From: Pseudoalteromonas phenolica
Lineage (GTDB): Bacteria > Pseudomonadota > Gammaproteobacteria > Enterobacterales > Alteromonadaceae
Assembly: GCF_005886345.1 (NCBI RefSeq)
Contig: NZ_PNEC01000003.1
Location: forward strand, 62,001-126,000
Direction: 5' to 3'
Length of the DNA: 64,000 bases
Below the pieces are notes generated by a model, which was not told the DNA's origin, made no database searches, and was given only the letters and a program-made list of their open reading frames with translations. The position numbers and the translations under genes are program-made. Shown here in pieces: positions 8,280 to 18,379 of this stretch (position 1 is the first letter of the stretch; every line of letters begins with the position of its first letter).

Positions 8280-9917
8280 ATGTCAATTCATTCGGGTGCT
8301 GGCAAACCAGCGAAACACGACACATTAGTGAATATTCCAAAACTTGTCTCGGCTTATTATCTAAATGAACCAGATTTAGAACAAAACCCTGAGCAATGTG
8401 TTGCTTTTGGCACATCAGGTCACCGTGGATGTTCGTTGAATGTTAAGTTTAATGAATCTCATATTCTAGCTATTACTCAAGCAATTTGTGATTATCGAAA
8501 AGCGAATAATATCTTTGGCCCATTATTTTTAGGTAAAGATACTCATGCGCTATCAGAAGCAGCATTTAATTCTGCAATTGAAGTATTAGTTGCTAATGAA
8601 GTGCAAGTCATTACGCAAGAAAATGATGATTACACGCCAACACCTGTGATTAGCCATGCGGTGGTTTGCTATAACAAAGCACATCCTCATGAATTAAGTG
8701 ATGGTATTGTTGTTACCCCTTCGCACAATCCACCTGAAGATGGTGGCTTTAAATATAATCCACCAAATGGTGGTCCTGCAGATACAGATATCACCAAATG
8801 GATTGAAGACAGAGCCAATCAGTTATTACTAGAAGATTTAGTTGAAGTAGAGTTATTTCCTTTTGCTAAAGCAAAACAATCAGGCTTTATTAAGTATGAA
8901 GATTTAATCACACCTTATGTTGATGATTTAATCAATATTGTTGATCTTGAAGCGATTTCAAAAGCAGACGTGAAAATCGGTATCGATCCGCTAGGTGGTT
9001 CTGGTATTAACTTCTGGCCAGTGATCAAAGAAAAGTACGGCCTAGATTTAACAGTTGTAAACCCTGAAGTTGATCCTCGCTTTGCATTTATGCCTCTAGA
9101 TAAAGATGGCAAGATCCGCATGGATTGTTCGTCACCTTATGCGATGGCAAACTTAATTGCGTTAAAAGATGACTTCGATATTGGTATCGGTAACGATCCA
9201 GATTATGACCGCCATGGCATAGTAACCAAAGATGGTTTAATTAACCCAAATCATTTCCTAGCGGTTGCAATTGATTATTTGCTTACTCATCGTGATTGGG
9301 CGAAAGACATTAAAGTGGGTAAAACATTGGTGTCTTCAGCGATGATCGACAAAGTGGTTAAATCTTTAGATAAAGAAGTGTTTGAAGTACCAGTAGGCTT
9401 CAAATGGTTTGTAAAAGGTTTAAGTGAGCAGTGGCTCGCATTCGGTGGTGAAGAAAGTGCCGGTGCGTCATTCTTACGCCGTGATGGAACAGTTTGGAAT
9501 ACCGACAAAGATGGCTTTATATTAGGTCTACTTGCAGCCGAAATATTAGCTGTAACAGGTAAAACACCATCAGAACGGTACAAAGAGCTTGAAGCAGAGT
9601 TCGGTGCGCCAATTTACAAACGTATTGATGCCCCCGCTAATGCAGCGCAAAAAGCAAAATTAAAAGCGCTTAGTGCTGCAGATGTGACTGCAGATACACT
9701 AGCAGGTGACAAGATTGTTGAAAAGCTCACTGAAGCACCAGGTAACAAAGCTGGAATTGGTGGCTTAAAAGTAGTCACTGAGTCAGGCTGGTTTGCTGCT
9801 CGTCCATCAGGCACTGAAGATATTTACAAAATTTACCTTGAATCTTTCAAAGGTGAAGAACATCTAGCGTTACTAGAACAAGAGGCCAAAGCGCTTGTTG
9901 ACTCTGTAATTAGCTAA
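8280..9917 (+). CDS. pgm: Phosphoglucomutase, alpha-D-glucose specific
   Basis: The 545-residue protein carries the phosphoserine loop [11 protein letters not shown] (S148), the metal loop [10 protein letters not shown], the sugar-specificity segment [16 protein letters not shown] and the phosphate-binding [12 protein letters not shown] near the C-terminus. It interconverts glucose 1-phosphate and glucose 6-phosphate, supplying sugar nucleotides and glycogen metabolism. It is co-transcribed with seqA (TAAGGA precedes the ATG) and ends at a strong terminator. Length agrees with the family (about 545). Confidence 0.98.
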   Translation: MSIHSGAGKPAKHDTLVNIPKLVSAYYLNEPDLEQNPEQCVAFGTSGHRGCSLNVKFNESHILAITQAICDYRKANNIFGPLFLGKDTHALSEAAFNSAIEVLVANEVQVITQENDDYTPTPVISHAVVCYNKAHPHELSDGIVVTPSHNPPEDGGFKYNPPNGGPADTDITKWIEDRANQLLLEDLVEVELFPFAKAKQSGFIKYEDLITPYVDDLINIVDLEAISKADVKIGIDPLGGSGINFWPVIKEKYGLDLTVVNPEVDPRFAFMPLDKDGKIRMDCSSPYAMANLIALKDDFDIGIGNDPDYDRHGIVTKDGLINPNHFLAVAIDYLLTHRDWAKDIKVGKTLVSSAMIDKVVKSLDKEVFEVPVGFKWFVKGLSEQWLAFGGEESAGASFLRRDGTVWNTDKDGFILGLLAAEILAVTGKTPSERYKELEAEFGAPIYKRIDAPANAAQKAKLKALSAADVTADTLAGDKIVEKLTEAPGNKAGIGGLKVVTESGWFAARPSGTEDIYKIYLESFKGEEHLALLEQEAKALVDSVIS

Positions 9918-9934
9918 ACAGTTTATTCTATAAA

Positions 9935-9959
9935 AGCCATGCTCAAGCATGGCTTTTTT
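9935..9959 (+). terminator. Terminator after pgm
   Basis: AGCCATGC (9935-9942) pairs with GCATGGCT (9947-9954) around a TCAA loop, followed by a T run. It ends the seqA-pgm transcript. Confidence 0.93.
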
Positions 9960-9988
9960 ATTTATACACTCTCACAAAAGGGGACAGT

Positions 9989-11023
9989 ATGTACCTTGAA
10001 ACACTTAAAAAGTCAGGTGACTTTTTATCGATTACACGCGACAACGAATTTCATTTAGAACCGACTTCATTTGCCCTTGCAAATGGTACGCAAGTTGAAG
10101 TACTTGATACGGGCGTTATTAAATTCACACCTAGTGTAAAAACAACAAAAGATATCGTTTTATCAAGTGCGGTGCATGGTAATGAGACTGCACCCATTGA
10201 AATTTGTGATGAACTGATCCAACACATTATCTTAGGCAAGTTAGAACTTAAGCAACGCGTACTGTTTATTTTTGGTAATCCAAAGTCAATTAACATTGGT
10301 GAGCGATTTGTAGAAGAAAACCTAAACCGCTTGTTCAGTGGATCACATAGCAAAGGAGATGTGAAAAATGCAGAAAGAGACAGAGCGAAAAACTTAGAAG
10401 GTTATGTGACTGACTTTTTTAATGAGGCAGAAGCAGGGCGTTATCGTTGTCATTATGATTTACATACAGCGATCCGTGGTTCAAAAAATGAAAAATTTGC
10501 AGTTTATCCGTTTTTAAATGGTGAGCCTTGGAAAAAGTCACAGCTTCAATTCTTGTTATCGTGTGGCGTTAATACCGTATTAATGATGGCAGCACCGGCA
10601 ACGACATTCAGTTATTTTTCTTCAAATGAATTTGGAGCAGATGCGTTTACCATAGAGCTTGGTCAGGTTAAGCATTTTGGTGAAAATGATATGGCGAGTT
10701 TTGAGAAAACCAAGCAAACACTGACTGCATTAATTAGCCAAGAAAGCGTCAAATATAAGAAATTTAATACTGAAGACTTTGAATTGTTTGAAGTGTATAG
10801 AACGATTAATAGAACACAAGAAGCATTTAGCTTTACTTTCCCAGACAGCGCAGTGAACTTCACAGGCTTTGCAAAGGGTGAGTTGTTAGCAAATGACGGC
10901 GAAAAGCAGTATTTTGCAGAAGTTGAAGGTGAAGCCATTATTTTCCCAAATGCTAAAGTTGCCTTAGGTCAACGTGCATTATTAACCGTTATTCCTATGC
11001 AAATTAATGAAAACTTCATATAA
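9989..11023 (+). CDS. astE: Succinylglutamate desuccinylase AstE
   Basis: The 344-residue zinc hydrolase has the M14-like metal motif HGNETAP (H63, E66), a distal histidine in DLHTAIRGS (H159) and the catalytic region [14 protein letters not shown]. AstE removes succinate from N-succinylglutamate, the last step of the AST route for arginine breakdown. The other ast genes are not in the window, so this copy stands alone behind its own promoter. AAAGGGG precedes the ATG. A related aspartoacylase-like activity cannot be excluded, but the sequence fits AstE well. Confidence 0.93.
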   Translation: MYLETLKKSGDFLSITRDNEFHLEPTSFALANGTQVEVLDTGVIKFTPSVKTTKDIVLSSAVHGNETAPIEICDELIQHIILGKLELKQRVLFIFGNPKSINIGERFVEENLNRLFSGSHSKGDVKNAERDRAKNLEGYVTDFFNEAEAGRYRCHYDLHTAIRGSKNEKFAVYPFLNGEPWKKSQLQFLLSCGVNTVLMMAAPATTFSYFSSNEFGADAFTIELGQVKHFGENDMASFEKTKQTLTALISQESVKYKKFNTEDFELFEVYRTINRTQEAFSFTFPDSAVNFTGFAKGELLANDGEKQYFAEVEGEAIIFPNAKVALGQRALLTVIPMQINENFI

Positions 11024-11117
11024 GTAACTGAATTAAAAGCTAATAGCATAGCGTATTCTTTTCTTTCCGGTAATATTTATGCAAATTAAGTGTTATTCAT
11101 CTATGATCAGTTGAATA

Positions 11118-11141
11118 ACACTTTACGTTAACGTAAAGTGT
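11118..11141. promoter_or_regulatory. 24-bp perfect palindrome, LiuR-like operator before bkd
   Basis: A perfect 24-base palindrome centred at 11129/11130 has the core TTTACGTTAACGTAAA. From memory, this agrees with the operator reported for LiuR, the MerR-family regulator of branched-chain amino acid degradation in gammaproteobacteria. It lies about 130 bases before the E1-alpha start, a sensible promoter position. No liuR gene is in the window, so regulator identity is inferred from motif and operon function. Confidence 0.72.
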
Positions 11142-11270
11142 CGATAGGTTTAATTTAAACCAATTGCATAAATCGCACAGATTATTCATAAAACAACATA
11201 GCGAACGAATAAATACTTTTGAGTAGTTATTTGCATGCAAATGGATAATGACAACAAGAGAAGGTAGGTT

Positions 11271-12488
11271 ATGATTAACCCGAATAACATATCTCTAAAT
11301 ATCAGCCATGCGCTGGAATTTATTGATGGCCATGCACTGAATATCCCCACCTTAAAAATTCTCGGTGACAATGGTGAAATCCTTGATGGTGCATCCGCAC
11401 CAGAGCTAGACAAAGAAACAGCATTAAAAATTTATAGCACTATGCGCTTCATTCGTTTACTAGATGAACGTATGCAGGCTGCACAGCGTCAAGGTCGTGT
11501 TAGTTTTTACATGCAATGTCTTGGTGAAGAAGCTGCTGTGACAGCAAGTGCTGCAGCGCTTAAACATGATGACATGATCATGGCCCAATACCGCGAGCAA
11601 GCAGCGCTCGCTTATCGTGGTTTTAGCCTAGATAACTTTATGAATCAAATGTTCTCAAATGAACTTGATTTAGGTAAAGGTCGTCAGATGCCAATCCACT
11701 ATGGCTCTAACGAACTTAATTATATGACGATTTCTTCACCGCTTGGTACGCAAATCCCGCAAGCGACAGGGTATGCGTATGGTCAAAAATTGAATCATAT
11801 CGATGCTGCAACCGGTGAACTAGCTTCTGAAATTGATAACGTGACTATTTGTTATTTCGGTGAAGGTGCTGCATCTGAAGGTGACTTCCATGCGGGTTTA
11901 AACATGGCTGCTGTGCATAAAGCACCGGTTGTATTCTTCGCGCGTAATAATGGTTATGCGATTTCAACGCCAGCTGATGAACAATTTAAAGGCGATGGTA
12001 TTGCCGCGCGCGGTGTCGGTTATGGTATTAAGACTATTCGTGTTGATGGTACTGACACACTGGCTGTGTATGCAGCAACACAAGCTGCACGTAAAATTGC
12101 AGCAGAGCAGGGCGAGCCTGTATTAGTTGAATCGATTGCTTATCGTCTAGGTGCTCACTCAACATCAGATGATCCATCTGGCTACCGTAGTAAAGATGAA
12201 GAAGCAGAATTCAGAGCGGCTTGTCCAATCGAGCGATTCAAAAGCTGGCTATTAAAGCAAGGCTGGTTAAACGAAGCAGAAGACGAAGCGGCAAAAGATA
12301 AAATCCGTGAAGAAATACTTGCTGCATTGAAGGTTGCTGAGAAAGTACAAAAACCAGCATTAGAAGAGCTAGTTTCTGACGTATACGATACGCCAATTCC
12401 AGCACTTCAAAAACAATATGAAGAATTAAAAGAACATATTAAGCAACATCCAGAAGCGTACCCAGTGACTGCAGGGAGAATTAAATAA
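11271..12488 (+). CDS. bkdA1: Branched-chain 2-oxoacid dehydrogenase E1 alpha subunit
   Basis: The 405-residue protein is a thiamine-diphosphate E1 alpha chain. Visible features are [14 protein letters not shown], the GDG-type ThDP/Mg segment represented by [22 protein letters not shown] with [12 protein letters not shown], and the phosphorylation-loop equivalent [16 protein letters not shown]. With the beta chain it decarboxylates the 2-oxoacids from valine, leucine and isoleucine and transfers the acyl group to E2. AGAAGG precedes the ATG. The stop overlaps the next ATG (TAATG), so subunits are made in step. It is the first gene of bkdA1-bkdA2-bkdB. Confidence 0.95.
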   Translation: MINPNNISLNISHALEFIDGHALNIPTLKILGDNGEILDGASAPELDKETALKIYSTMRFIRLLDERMQAAQRQGRVSFYMQCLGEEAAVTASAAALKHDDMIMAQYREQAALAYRGFSLDNFMNQMFSNELDLGKGRQMPIHYGSNELNYMTISSPLGTQIPQATGYAYGQKLNHIDAATGELASEIDNVTICYFGEGAASEGDFHAGLNMAAVHKAPVVFFARNNGYAISTPADEQFKGDGIAARGVGYGIKTIRVDGTDTLAVYAATQAARKIAAEQGEPVLVESIAYRLGAHSTSDDPSGYRSKDEEAEFRAACPIERFKSWLLKQGWLNEAEDEAAKDKIREEILAALKVAEKVQKPALEELVSDVYDTPIPALQKQYEELKEHIKQHPEAYPVTAGRIK

Positions 12489-13465
12489 TGGCTAAAATGA
12501 ACATGCTACACGCCATTAACTCGGCGCTAGACATCACTATGGCAGAGCATCCGCAAGCCTGTATCTTCGGTGAAGATGTGGGTTATTTCGGCGGTGTATT
12601 CCGTGCAACCTCAGGTTTACAAGAAAAATACGGTAAGCACCGTGTATTCAATACGCCACTGACAGAGCAAGGTATTCTTGGCTTTGCAAACGGTTTAGCG
12701 GCTTTTGGCGCACCGGCACTGGCTGAAATTCAGTTTGCTGATTATATCTTTCCGGCATTCGATCAAATCGTGAATGAATCTGCTAAGTTCCGTTACCGCA
12801 GTGGTAATGAATTCAATGTTGGCAATCTAACAATTCGTACGCCATACGGCGGTGGTATTGCGGGTGGTTTATACCATTCACAATCTCCAGAAGCTTACTT
12901 TGCGCATACGCCAGGTTTGAAACTAGTTGTACCTCGTAACCCTTACCAAGCTAAAGGCTTATTACGTGCATGTATTAAAGACGATAACCCGGTCATTTTC
13001 TTTGAGCCTAAGCGTTTATATCGTGCCTCAGTTGGTGAAGTACCTGAAGAAGATTATGAAATCGAATTGGGTAAAGCTGAAGTCGTTAAAGAAGGCTCAG
13101 ATGTAACGCTACTTGCTTGGGGTGCGCAGATGGAAATCATCGAGCAAGCTGCTGAAAAAGCAGAGGAAGCGGGTATTAGCTGTGAGATTATTGACTTACG
13201 CAGTATTCTGCCATGGGATGTTGAAACGATTGCTAAATCTGTGACCAAAACAGGCCGATTGATCATTAGTCATGAAGCACCGATCACCAATGGTTTTGGT
13301 GCTGAGGTTGCTGCAACTATTCAGCAAGAATGTTTCTTACATTTAGAGTCGCCGATTTTACGAGTGTGTGGCTTAGATACTCCTTACCCACTTGCACTTG
13401 AAAAAGAGTATGTACCAGATGCACTTAAAGTGTTCTCTGCGATTAAAAAGTCGGTTGAGTTTTAA
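12488..13465 (+). CDS. bkdA2: Branched-chain 2-oxoacid dehydrogenase E1 beta subunit
   Basis: The 325-residue transketolase-like beta chain contains [32 protein letters not shown], the pyrimidine-binding region and a C-terminal domain with [19 protein letters not shown]. It forms the alpha2beta2 E1 with the preceding gene, whose stop overlaps this start by one base. The short spacing to E2 (nine bases) confirms a single operon. The family is about 325-340 residues, so it is full length. Confidence 0.96.
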   Translation: MAKMNMLHAINSALDITMAEHPQACIFGEDVGYFGGVFRATSGLQEKYGKHRVFNTPLTEQGILGFANGLAAFGAPALAEIQFADYIFPAFDQIVNESAKFRYRSGNEFNVGNLTIRTPYGGGIAGGLYHSQSPEAYFAHTPGLKLVVPRNPYQAKGLLRACIKDDNPVIFFEPKRLYRASVGEVPEEDYEIELGKAEVVKEGSDVTLLAWGAQMEIIEQAAEKAEEAGISCEIIDLRSILPWDVETIAKSVTKTGRLIISHEAPITNGFGAEVAATIQQECFLHLESPILRVCGLDTPYPLALEKEYVPDALKVFSAIKKSVEF

Positions 13466-13474
13466 GGATTAGAC

Positions 13475-15037
13475 ATGTCAAAAGAATTTATCTTACCTGA
13501 TATTGGCGAAGGCATTGTAGAGTGCGAAATTGTTGAATGGTTAGTTTCAGTTGGTGATGAAGTAAAAGAAGATCAACCTATATGTGATGTTATGACCGAC
13601 AAAGCCTTGGTACAAATCCCTGCTGTACATGATGGTGTGATTACACAATTACACTATGAAAAAGGCGAAATTGCCAAAGTACATGAGCCGCTTTTTGCTA
13701 TGGATGTAGCGGGCGCAGCACCTGTCGAAGTAGCTAATGACACTCAAGCATCATCAGATACTTCAGGTTCACATTTAGAAGACTTTATTCTGCCAGACAT
13801 TGGTGAAGGTATTGTTGAGTGTGAAATCGTTGAGTGGTTAGTCAGCGAAGGTGACACTATTGTTGAAGACCAAGCAGTGTGTGACGTAATGACAGATAAA
13901 GCCTTGGTACAGATCCCAGCTAAATACGATGGTGTAGTTGAAAAGCTTTATTATCAAAAAGGCGAAATTGCGCAAGTTCATAGTCCGTTATTCCAAATGC
14001 TTTTAGCTGGTGGTAATGGCAATGTTCAAACTTCTTCGGTAGCTGAAAGTAACCCAGCTGCAAAAGCAGAAACACAAAATACTGCAGTGAAAACGCAATT
14101 ACCAAAAAATGGTAAAGCAATCGCGTCTCCGGCTGTTCGTCGTTTAGCACGTGAGCAAGATATCGACATTAACTTGGTACCTGGCTCTGGCAAAAATGGC
14201 CGAGTGTATAAAGAAGATATTGCTAGGTTTGTAAGCGGTGAGACTAAGCATCATGCGGTTGTTGAAACTAAACCAGCTTCAACAAACAACAATGCGCCAG
14301 TTGTGCAGGCATCTCAAGCTGTTACTTCAGGTGGCACACGTGTAGAGCCTATTCGTGGCATGAAAGCAGCAATGGCAAAACAAATGGTTTCGTCGGTCTC
14401 GACTATTCCACACTTCACATTCAGCGATGAAATCGACTTAACTGACCTGATCGCGCTTCGCAAAGAGCTTAAAGAGCAATATGCGAAAGAGGGCATTAAG
14501 CTAACCATGATGCCATTCTTTATTAAGGCACTTTCGCTTGCGATTAAAGAGTTCCCAATCGTTAACTCACAAGTAAACGACGACTGCACTGAGATCACCT
14601 ATTTTGATGACCACAATATTGGTATGGCCGTAGATTCGAAACTCGGTTTATTGGTGCCAAATATCAAAGGTTGTCAGGGTAAATCTATCGTTGATGTTGC
14701 CCAGGATGTTACGCGATTAACTGATGCAGCTCGAGAAGGGCGCGTTTCACCGGATGATTTGAAGGGCGGCACAATTTCAATTTCGAATATAGGTGCAATT
14801 GGTGGTACAACCGCAACACCAATTATCAATAAGCCGGAAGTAGCGATTGTTGCACTAGGTAAATTACAACACTTACCACGTTTTGATTCACAAGGTAATG
14901 TTGTATCTCGTGCAATTATGCAAGTCAGTTGGTCTGGCGACCACAGAGTTATTGACGGTGGCACAATTGCTCGATTCAATAACCTTTGGAAAGCTTACCT
15001 AGAAAACCCTGCGAAAATGATGATGGCGATGCGTTAA
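13475..15037 (+). CDS. bkdB: Branched-chain 2-oxoacid dehydrogenase E2 (dihydrolipoamide acyltransferase), two lipoyl domains
   Basis: The 520-residue E2 has two lipoyl domains, residues about 3-75 (lipoyl lysine K43 in MTDKALVQ) and 102-176 (K142 in the same motif). A peripheral-subunit-binding domain follows (about 217-253, SPAVRRLAREQDID and GRVYKEDI). The C-terminal acyltransferase core ends with WSGDHRVIDGGTIARF, holding the HxxxDG active site. It moves the branched acyl group to CoA at the centre of the complex. The lipoyl domains are nearly identical, suggesting recent duplication or gene conversion, since E2s of this family often have one. No E3 gene follows, so a shared Lpd is presumably used. 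Confidence 0.96.
   Translation: MSKEFILPDIGEGIVECEIVEWLVSVGDEVKEDQPICDVMTDKALVQIPAVHDGVITQLHYEKGEIAKVHEPLFAMDVAGAAPVEVANDTQASSDTSGSHLEDFILPDIGEGIVECEIVEWLVSEGDTIVEDQAVCDVMTDKALVQIPAKYDGVVEKLYYQKGEIAQVHSPLFQMLLAGGNGNVQTSSVAESNPAAKAETQNTAVKTQLPKNGKAIASPAVRRLAREQDIDINLVPGSGKNGRVYKEDIARFVSGETKHHAVVETKPASTNNNAPVVQASQAVTSGGTRVEPIRGMKAAMAKQMVSSVSTIPHFTFSDEIDLTDLIALRKELKEQYAKEGIKLTMMPFFIKALSLAIKEFPIVNSQVNDDCTEITYFDDHNIGMAVDSKLGLLVPNIKGCQGKSIVDVAQDVTRLTDAAREGRVSPDDLKGGTISISNIGAIGGTTATPIINKPEVAIVALGKLQHLPRFDSQGNVVSRAIMQVSWSGDHRVIDGGTIARFNNLWKAYLENPAKMMMAMR
13484..14010 (+). repeat. Tandem lipoyl-domain duplication within bkdB
   Basis: About 220 bases at 13484-13700 and again at 13781-14003 encode almost the same 73-residue lipoyl domain, both starting FILPDIGEGIVECEIVEW and both containing CDVMTDKALVQIPA. 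They are separated by an Ala/Ser/Thr-rich linker. Protein identity is high, while codons differ at many third positions. Confidence 0.85.
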
Positions 15038-15062
15038 GTTATTTTCAAATTAAATTTGTAAA

Positions 15063-15087
15063 GCCCCGCCAAGTGCGGGGTTTTTTG
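15063..15087 (+). terminator. Terminator after the bkd operon
   Basis: CCCCGC (15064-15069) pairs with GCGGGG (15075-15080), loop CAAGT, followed by six T. It is a strong factor-independent terminator. Confidence 0.93.
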
Positions 15088-15216
15088 TTAATGACCACTT
15101 CACGTTTTTATTCTAATCCTACCTTGTCGATATTTCTTTTTTGTACCTGTTAACTCTTAATTTATGAGCAAATGTATATTTTGTTACATATTCAAGTTAA
15201 CAAAATGCCAAATAAA

Positions 15217-15232
15217 ATATTGTATACAATAT
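15217..15232. promoter_or_regulatory. 16-bp palindrome, core ATTGTATACAAT, before the TonB receptor
   Basis: ATATTGTATACAATAT is a perfect palindrome 65 bases before the receptor ATG. Its central 14 bases are identical to the site at 2589-2602. The match of two long palindromes in front of two functionally compatible loci argues for a shared repressor, probably of the GntR/FCD type (inferred). Confidence 0.65.
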
Positions 15233-15297
15233 AAATTGTATGTATTGTGTTACGCGTCATTATGAAAAACGCAAAACTCACAGGAGTAGGACAACTC

Positions 15298-18285
15298 ATG
15301 AAGTACAATAATAAAAAAGGTAACTATCTTAGAAAAAGCCTTGCAGCGACTGCAATCGCTGCTGCATTAAGTTGGCACGCGCCAACGTTAGCTGTAGACG
15401 GTAGCAGTATTGTTAAGGGTCATATCGAAGCAAGTACGGGCTCTGATATTATTGGTGCAACATTGACTTTCAAACACAAAACTAAAGGTTTGAAATATAC
15501 AGTGACAACCAATGCTGAAGGTGAGTACTTGTTACGTAATGTACCTGTTGGTACTTACGACGTAACAATCGTCAAAGATGGTTATCAAAGTGTACTACAA
15601 GAAAATGTAAACGTTACCATTGGTCAATCTATGATCATTGATGCACAAATGTCGCAAGCTGGTCAAAATATTGAGCGCATCGCTGTAACAGGCGCTTCAA
15701 TTCGTCGAGTTGATTTAAGTAACTCGACATCTGGTGTGACATTCAGTGATGAAGAGTTAAACATGATGCCAGTAAATACTGGTTTTGAAAGTATCGCATT
15801 ATTAGCACCAGGAACAGCAGCACCTGGTGGTAGTAACTTTAAAGGTGCATCAAGCTTTGGTGGTGCATCTGCGGCAGAAAACGGTTATTACTTTAACGGT
15901 CTAAATGTTGCCTCAATAAGAACTGGCTTAGGTTCAATTCGCTTACCTTGGGAAGCTATCTCTCAAACTCAAGTTAAAACAGGCGGTGTAAGTCCTGAGT
16001 TTGGCGGTGCTATGGGTGGTATCGTAAATGCCGTGTCTAAAACTGGTGAAAATGACTTCGATTTCGGTGTTGAAATGCGCTGGGATCCTGCAAGCCTTGA
16101 ATCAAACCACGATTCAATCTATCAGTCAAATGGTACCATTGATACGAATACGCAACGTGACAGCTACGACTTTAAAGAATTCCAAGTATGGGCTTCAGGC
16201 GCTTTAATTGAAGACAAGCTATTTGCATACGCACTATTTTCTCCACGTCGTGAACAGGAAGAATGGGCAACGCAAACAGTATTCTCAGATAAGTCTCGTG
16301 AAGAAGATCGCTGGTTTACTAAACTAGATTGGTTCATTAACGAAGATCATTCAATTGGTTTCTCTGCAATGAATAACAAGCGAACTTGGGACACAAGTAA
16401 CTTTGTCTATGATTGGCAAACAAATGTTATTGGCGATCAAAAAGGGGTTGCTGCACCGGGTGAAGATGGCGGTAAAGTTTATAGCTTTAACTATAACGGT
16501 TATCTAACTGATACACTTTCTGTTACAGCTGTAATTGGTCAAGTAACAGAAAATGTTGAAAATGTAGTAGCATCAACCGATCCAGGTGTATGGGATTCAC
16601 GTGATGGCTGGTCTACACTAAGTCAACATACAACATCAACAGTTTCTGAAGAAGAGTATGTTCGTGAACAAGCACGTGTTGACTTCACCTATGACTTAGA
16701 TGAACACGCTTTACAGTTTGGTATTGACTATAACAAAGTAAAAGTAAAATTTAGCTCAGGTCAAAATGGTATCGGCGACGGTATGGGCTGGTGGGAAATC
16801 AAAAACGCAGGTGTTGATGATATCTCAGGTGCGGCAGAAGGTGACTCTTTCATTGAAAGACGTGTAAGAACACGTGACGTAGACTCTGATTCAACGTCAT
16901 TGGCTTTCTACATCAATGATACTTGGCAAGCTACAGAGAACCTAGTTCTTAATTTAGGTGTTCGTTATAGCGAATTTGAAAATACAGTATCAGACGGTCG
17001 TGCCTACGTTGATATGAAAGATCAAATTTCACCTCGTCTTCAAGCAATTTATGACTTACACGGTGACGGTACAGCAAAAGTTTTTGCTACTTTCGGTCGA
17101 TATTACCAGCCAGTTTCTGCAAACATGAACATCACTCAAGGTTCAGCTTCAGTTGAGTGGTTCGAATATCATGAAATGGGTGAAGTAGACGCAAATGGTG
17201 CGCCTGTATTATTAGCTGATGGCTCTCCAAGCCGTGGTGATATGTTACGAGATCGACGCTGGCGTCAACGTGGTATCACAGAGCCAGGTCTTATCGCATC
17301 CTCAAGTTTGAAACCTATGTACTCAGATGAGATCACAATTGGTTATCAACAAGAGGTTTTCGATACTATGTCTGCAGGTGTTCGCTTTGTTCACCGTGAT
17401 TTAGGACGCAGTGTAGAAGATACCGATGTGGGCCCAGTATTAGCCAAGAAGCTTGCAGAATTGGGTATCACGGATAACGTAGGTCAAGGTTCATATTATG
17501 TATTGAACAACCCAGGTGAAGCAATTCAAATGTCGTACGATTTCGATGGTGATGGTACGGTAGATGTGGTTAATTTGAGTGCTGCTGAGCTTGCATTACC
17601 AGCAGCTATTCGTAAGTACACCGCAGTTGAATTTACGTTAGATGGTAACGTGACTGAAGACTTTAGAATTAATGCTTCATACACATGGTCTAAGAACTAT
17701 GGTAACACTGAAGGTCTAGTTAAAACTGATAATAACCAGGCTGATCCGGGTTGGACAACATCATATGACTACGGTGACTTAATGGACCATGGCTACGGTA
17801 ATCTTCCAAACGATCACCGCCATGCGATTAAATTTTCAGGTTCTTACAATGTAACTGACAATCTAGTGGCTGGTTTAGTGGCACGTACTACTTCAGGTCG
17901 TCCACAAAGCTATTTCTCTGTACACCCTAAAGATGTTGACAGCTGTGCGGCAGGCAACCCTTGGGATGCATGTATCAGCCGTTACTACGACCACGCTTCT
18001 CACTATGATGAGAACGGTAACCCTGCACCACGTGGTAGTGCAGGCACATTACCTTGGGTAACGAATATAGATGTATCAATGGCTTATTACACAGAGTTAA
18101 TGGGTAATGATGTAACACTTAAAGCATCAATCTATAACTTACTTAACTCTGATTCAGCAATGAACATTAATGAAGAACGTACAATATACGGCGATAACGG
18201 TATTGAGCTAAACCCAGATTATGGTTTGGTAACGAGTCGTCAATCTGCACGTTCAGTGTCATTTACAGCACGAATGGTATTTTAA
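15298..18285 (+). CDS. Large TonB-dependent receptor with CarboxypepD_reg-like N-terminal domain (Oar-like)
   Basis: I start the protein at 15298 (MKYNNKKGNYLRKS), behind AGGAG. The frame can be read from 15247, but that part looks non-coding. The 995-residue product has a signal peptide (to about residue 34, THALAV-like end), a carboxypeptidase-regulatory beta-sandwich (about 38-125, GEYLLRNVPVGTYDVTI), a plug (about 130-240, with GGVSPEFGGAMGGIVNAVSK) and a long beta-barrel ending in aromatic SFTARMVF. It should import a bulky ligand across the outer membrane with TonB energy. The promoter palindrome and the neighbouring hydroxyproline enzyme suggest a proline- or hydroxyproline-rich peptide as ligand. 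That is inference. Oar-type proteins of this sort are common in proteolytic marine bacteria. Confidence 0.92.
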   Translation: MKYNNKKGNYLRKSLAATAIAAALSWHAPTLAVDGSSIVKGHIEASTGSDIIGATLTFKHKTKGLKYTVTTNAEGEYLLRNVPVGTYDVTIVKDGYQSVLQENVNVTIGQSMIIDAQMSQAGQNIERIAVTGASIRRVDLSNSTSGVTFSDEELNMMPVNTGFESIALLAPGTAAPGGSNFKGASSFGGASAAENGYYFNGLNVASIRTGLGSIRLPWEAISQTQVKTGGVSPEFGGAMGGIVNAVSKTGENDFDFGVEMRWDPASLESNHDSIYQSNGTIDTNTQRDSYDFKEFQVWASGALIEDKLFAYALFSPRREQEEWATQTVFSDKSREEDRWFTKLDWFINEDHSIGFSAMNNKRTWDTSNFVYDWQTNVIGDQKGVAAPGEDGGKVYSFNYNGYLTDTLSVTAVIGQVTENVENVVASTDPGVWDSRDGWSTLSQHTTSTVSEEEYVREQARVDFTYDLDEHALQFGIDYNKVKVKFSSGQNGIGDGMGWWEIKNAGVDDISGAAEGDSFIERRVRTRDVDSDSTSLAFYINDTWQATENLVLNLGVRYSEFENTVSDGRAYVDMKDQISPRLQAIYDLHGDGTAKVFATFGRYYQPVSANMNITQGSASVEWFEYHEMGEVDANGAPVLLADGSPSRGDMLRDRRWRQRGITEPGLIASSSLKPMYSDEITIGYQQEVFDTMSAGVRFVHRDLGRSVEDTDVGPVLAKKLAELGITDNVGQGSYYVLNNPGEAIQMSYDFDGDGTVDVVNLSAAELALPAAIRKYTAVEFTLDGNVTEDFRINASYTWSKNYGNTEGLVKTDNNQADPGWTTSYDYGDLMDHGYGNLPNDHRHAIKFSGSYNVTDNLVAGLVARTTSGRPQSYFSVHPKDVDSCAAGNPWDACISRYYDHASHYDENGNPAPRGSAGTLPWVTNIDVSMAYYTELMGNDVTLKASIYNLLNSDSAMNINEERTIYGDNGIELNPDYGLVTSRQSARSVSFTARMVF

Positions 18286-18338
18286 TCTCCCTGAAATTCC
18301 CGTGCGCACCGAGCTTAGTTTTAGTTCGGTATCCACTT

Positions 18339-18365
18339 AATGCCAAGCTTGCTTGGCATTTTTCG
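18339..18365 (+). terminator. Hairpin terminator between the TonB receptor and the dehydratase gene
   Basis: AATGCCAAGC (18339-18348) is the reverse complement of GCTTGGCATT (18351-18360), followed by TTTTT. It ends only about 14 bases before the next ATG, so any read-through would feed the dehydratase gene directly. Confidence 0.8.
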
Positions 18366-18379
18366 TTTGAGGCATAAAG

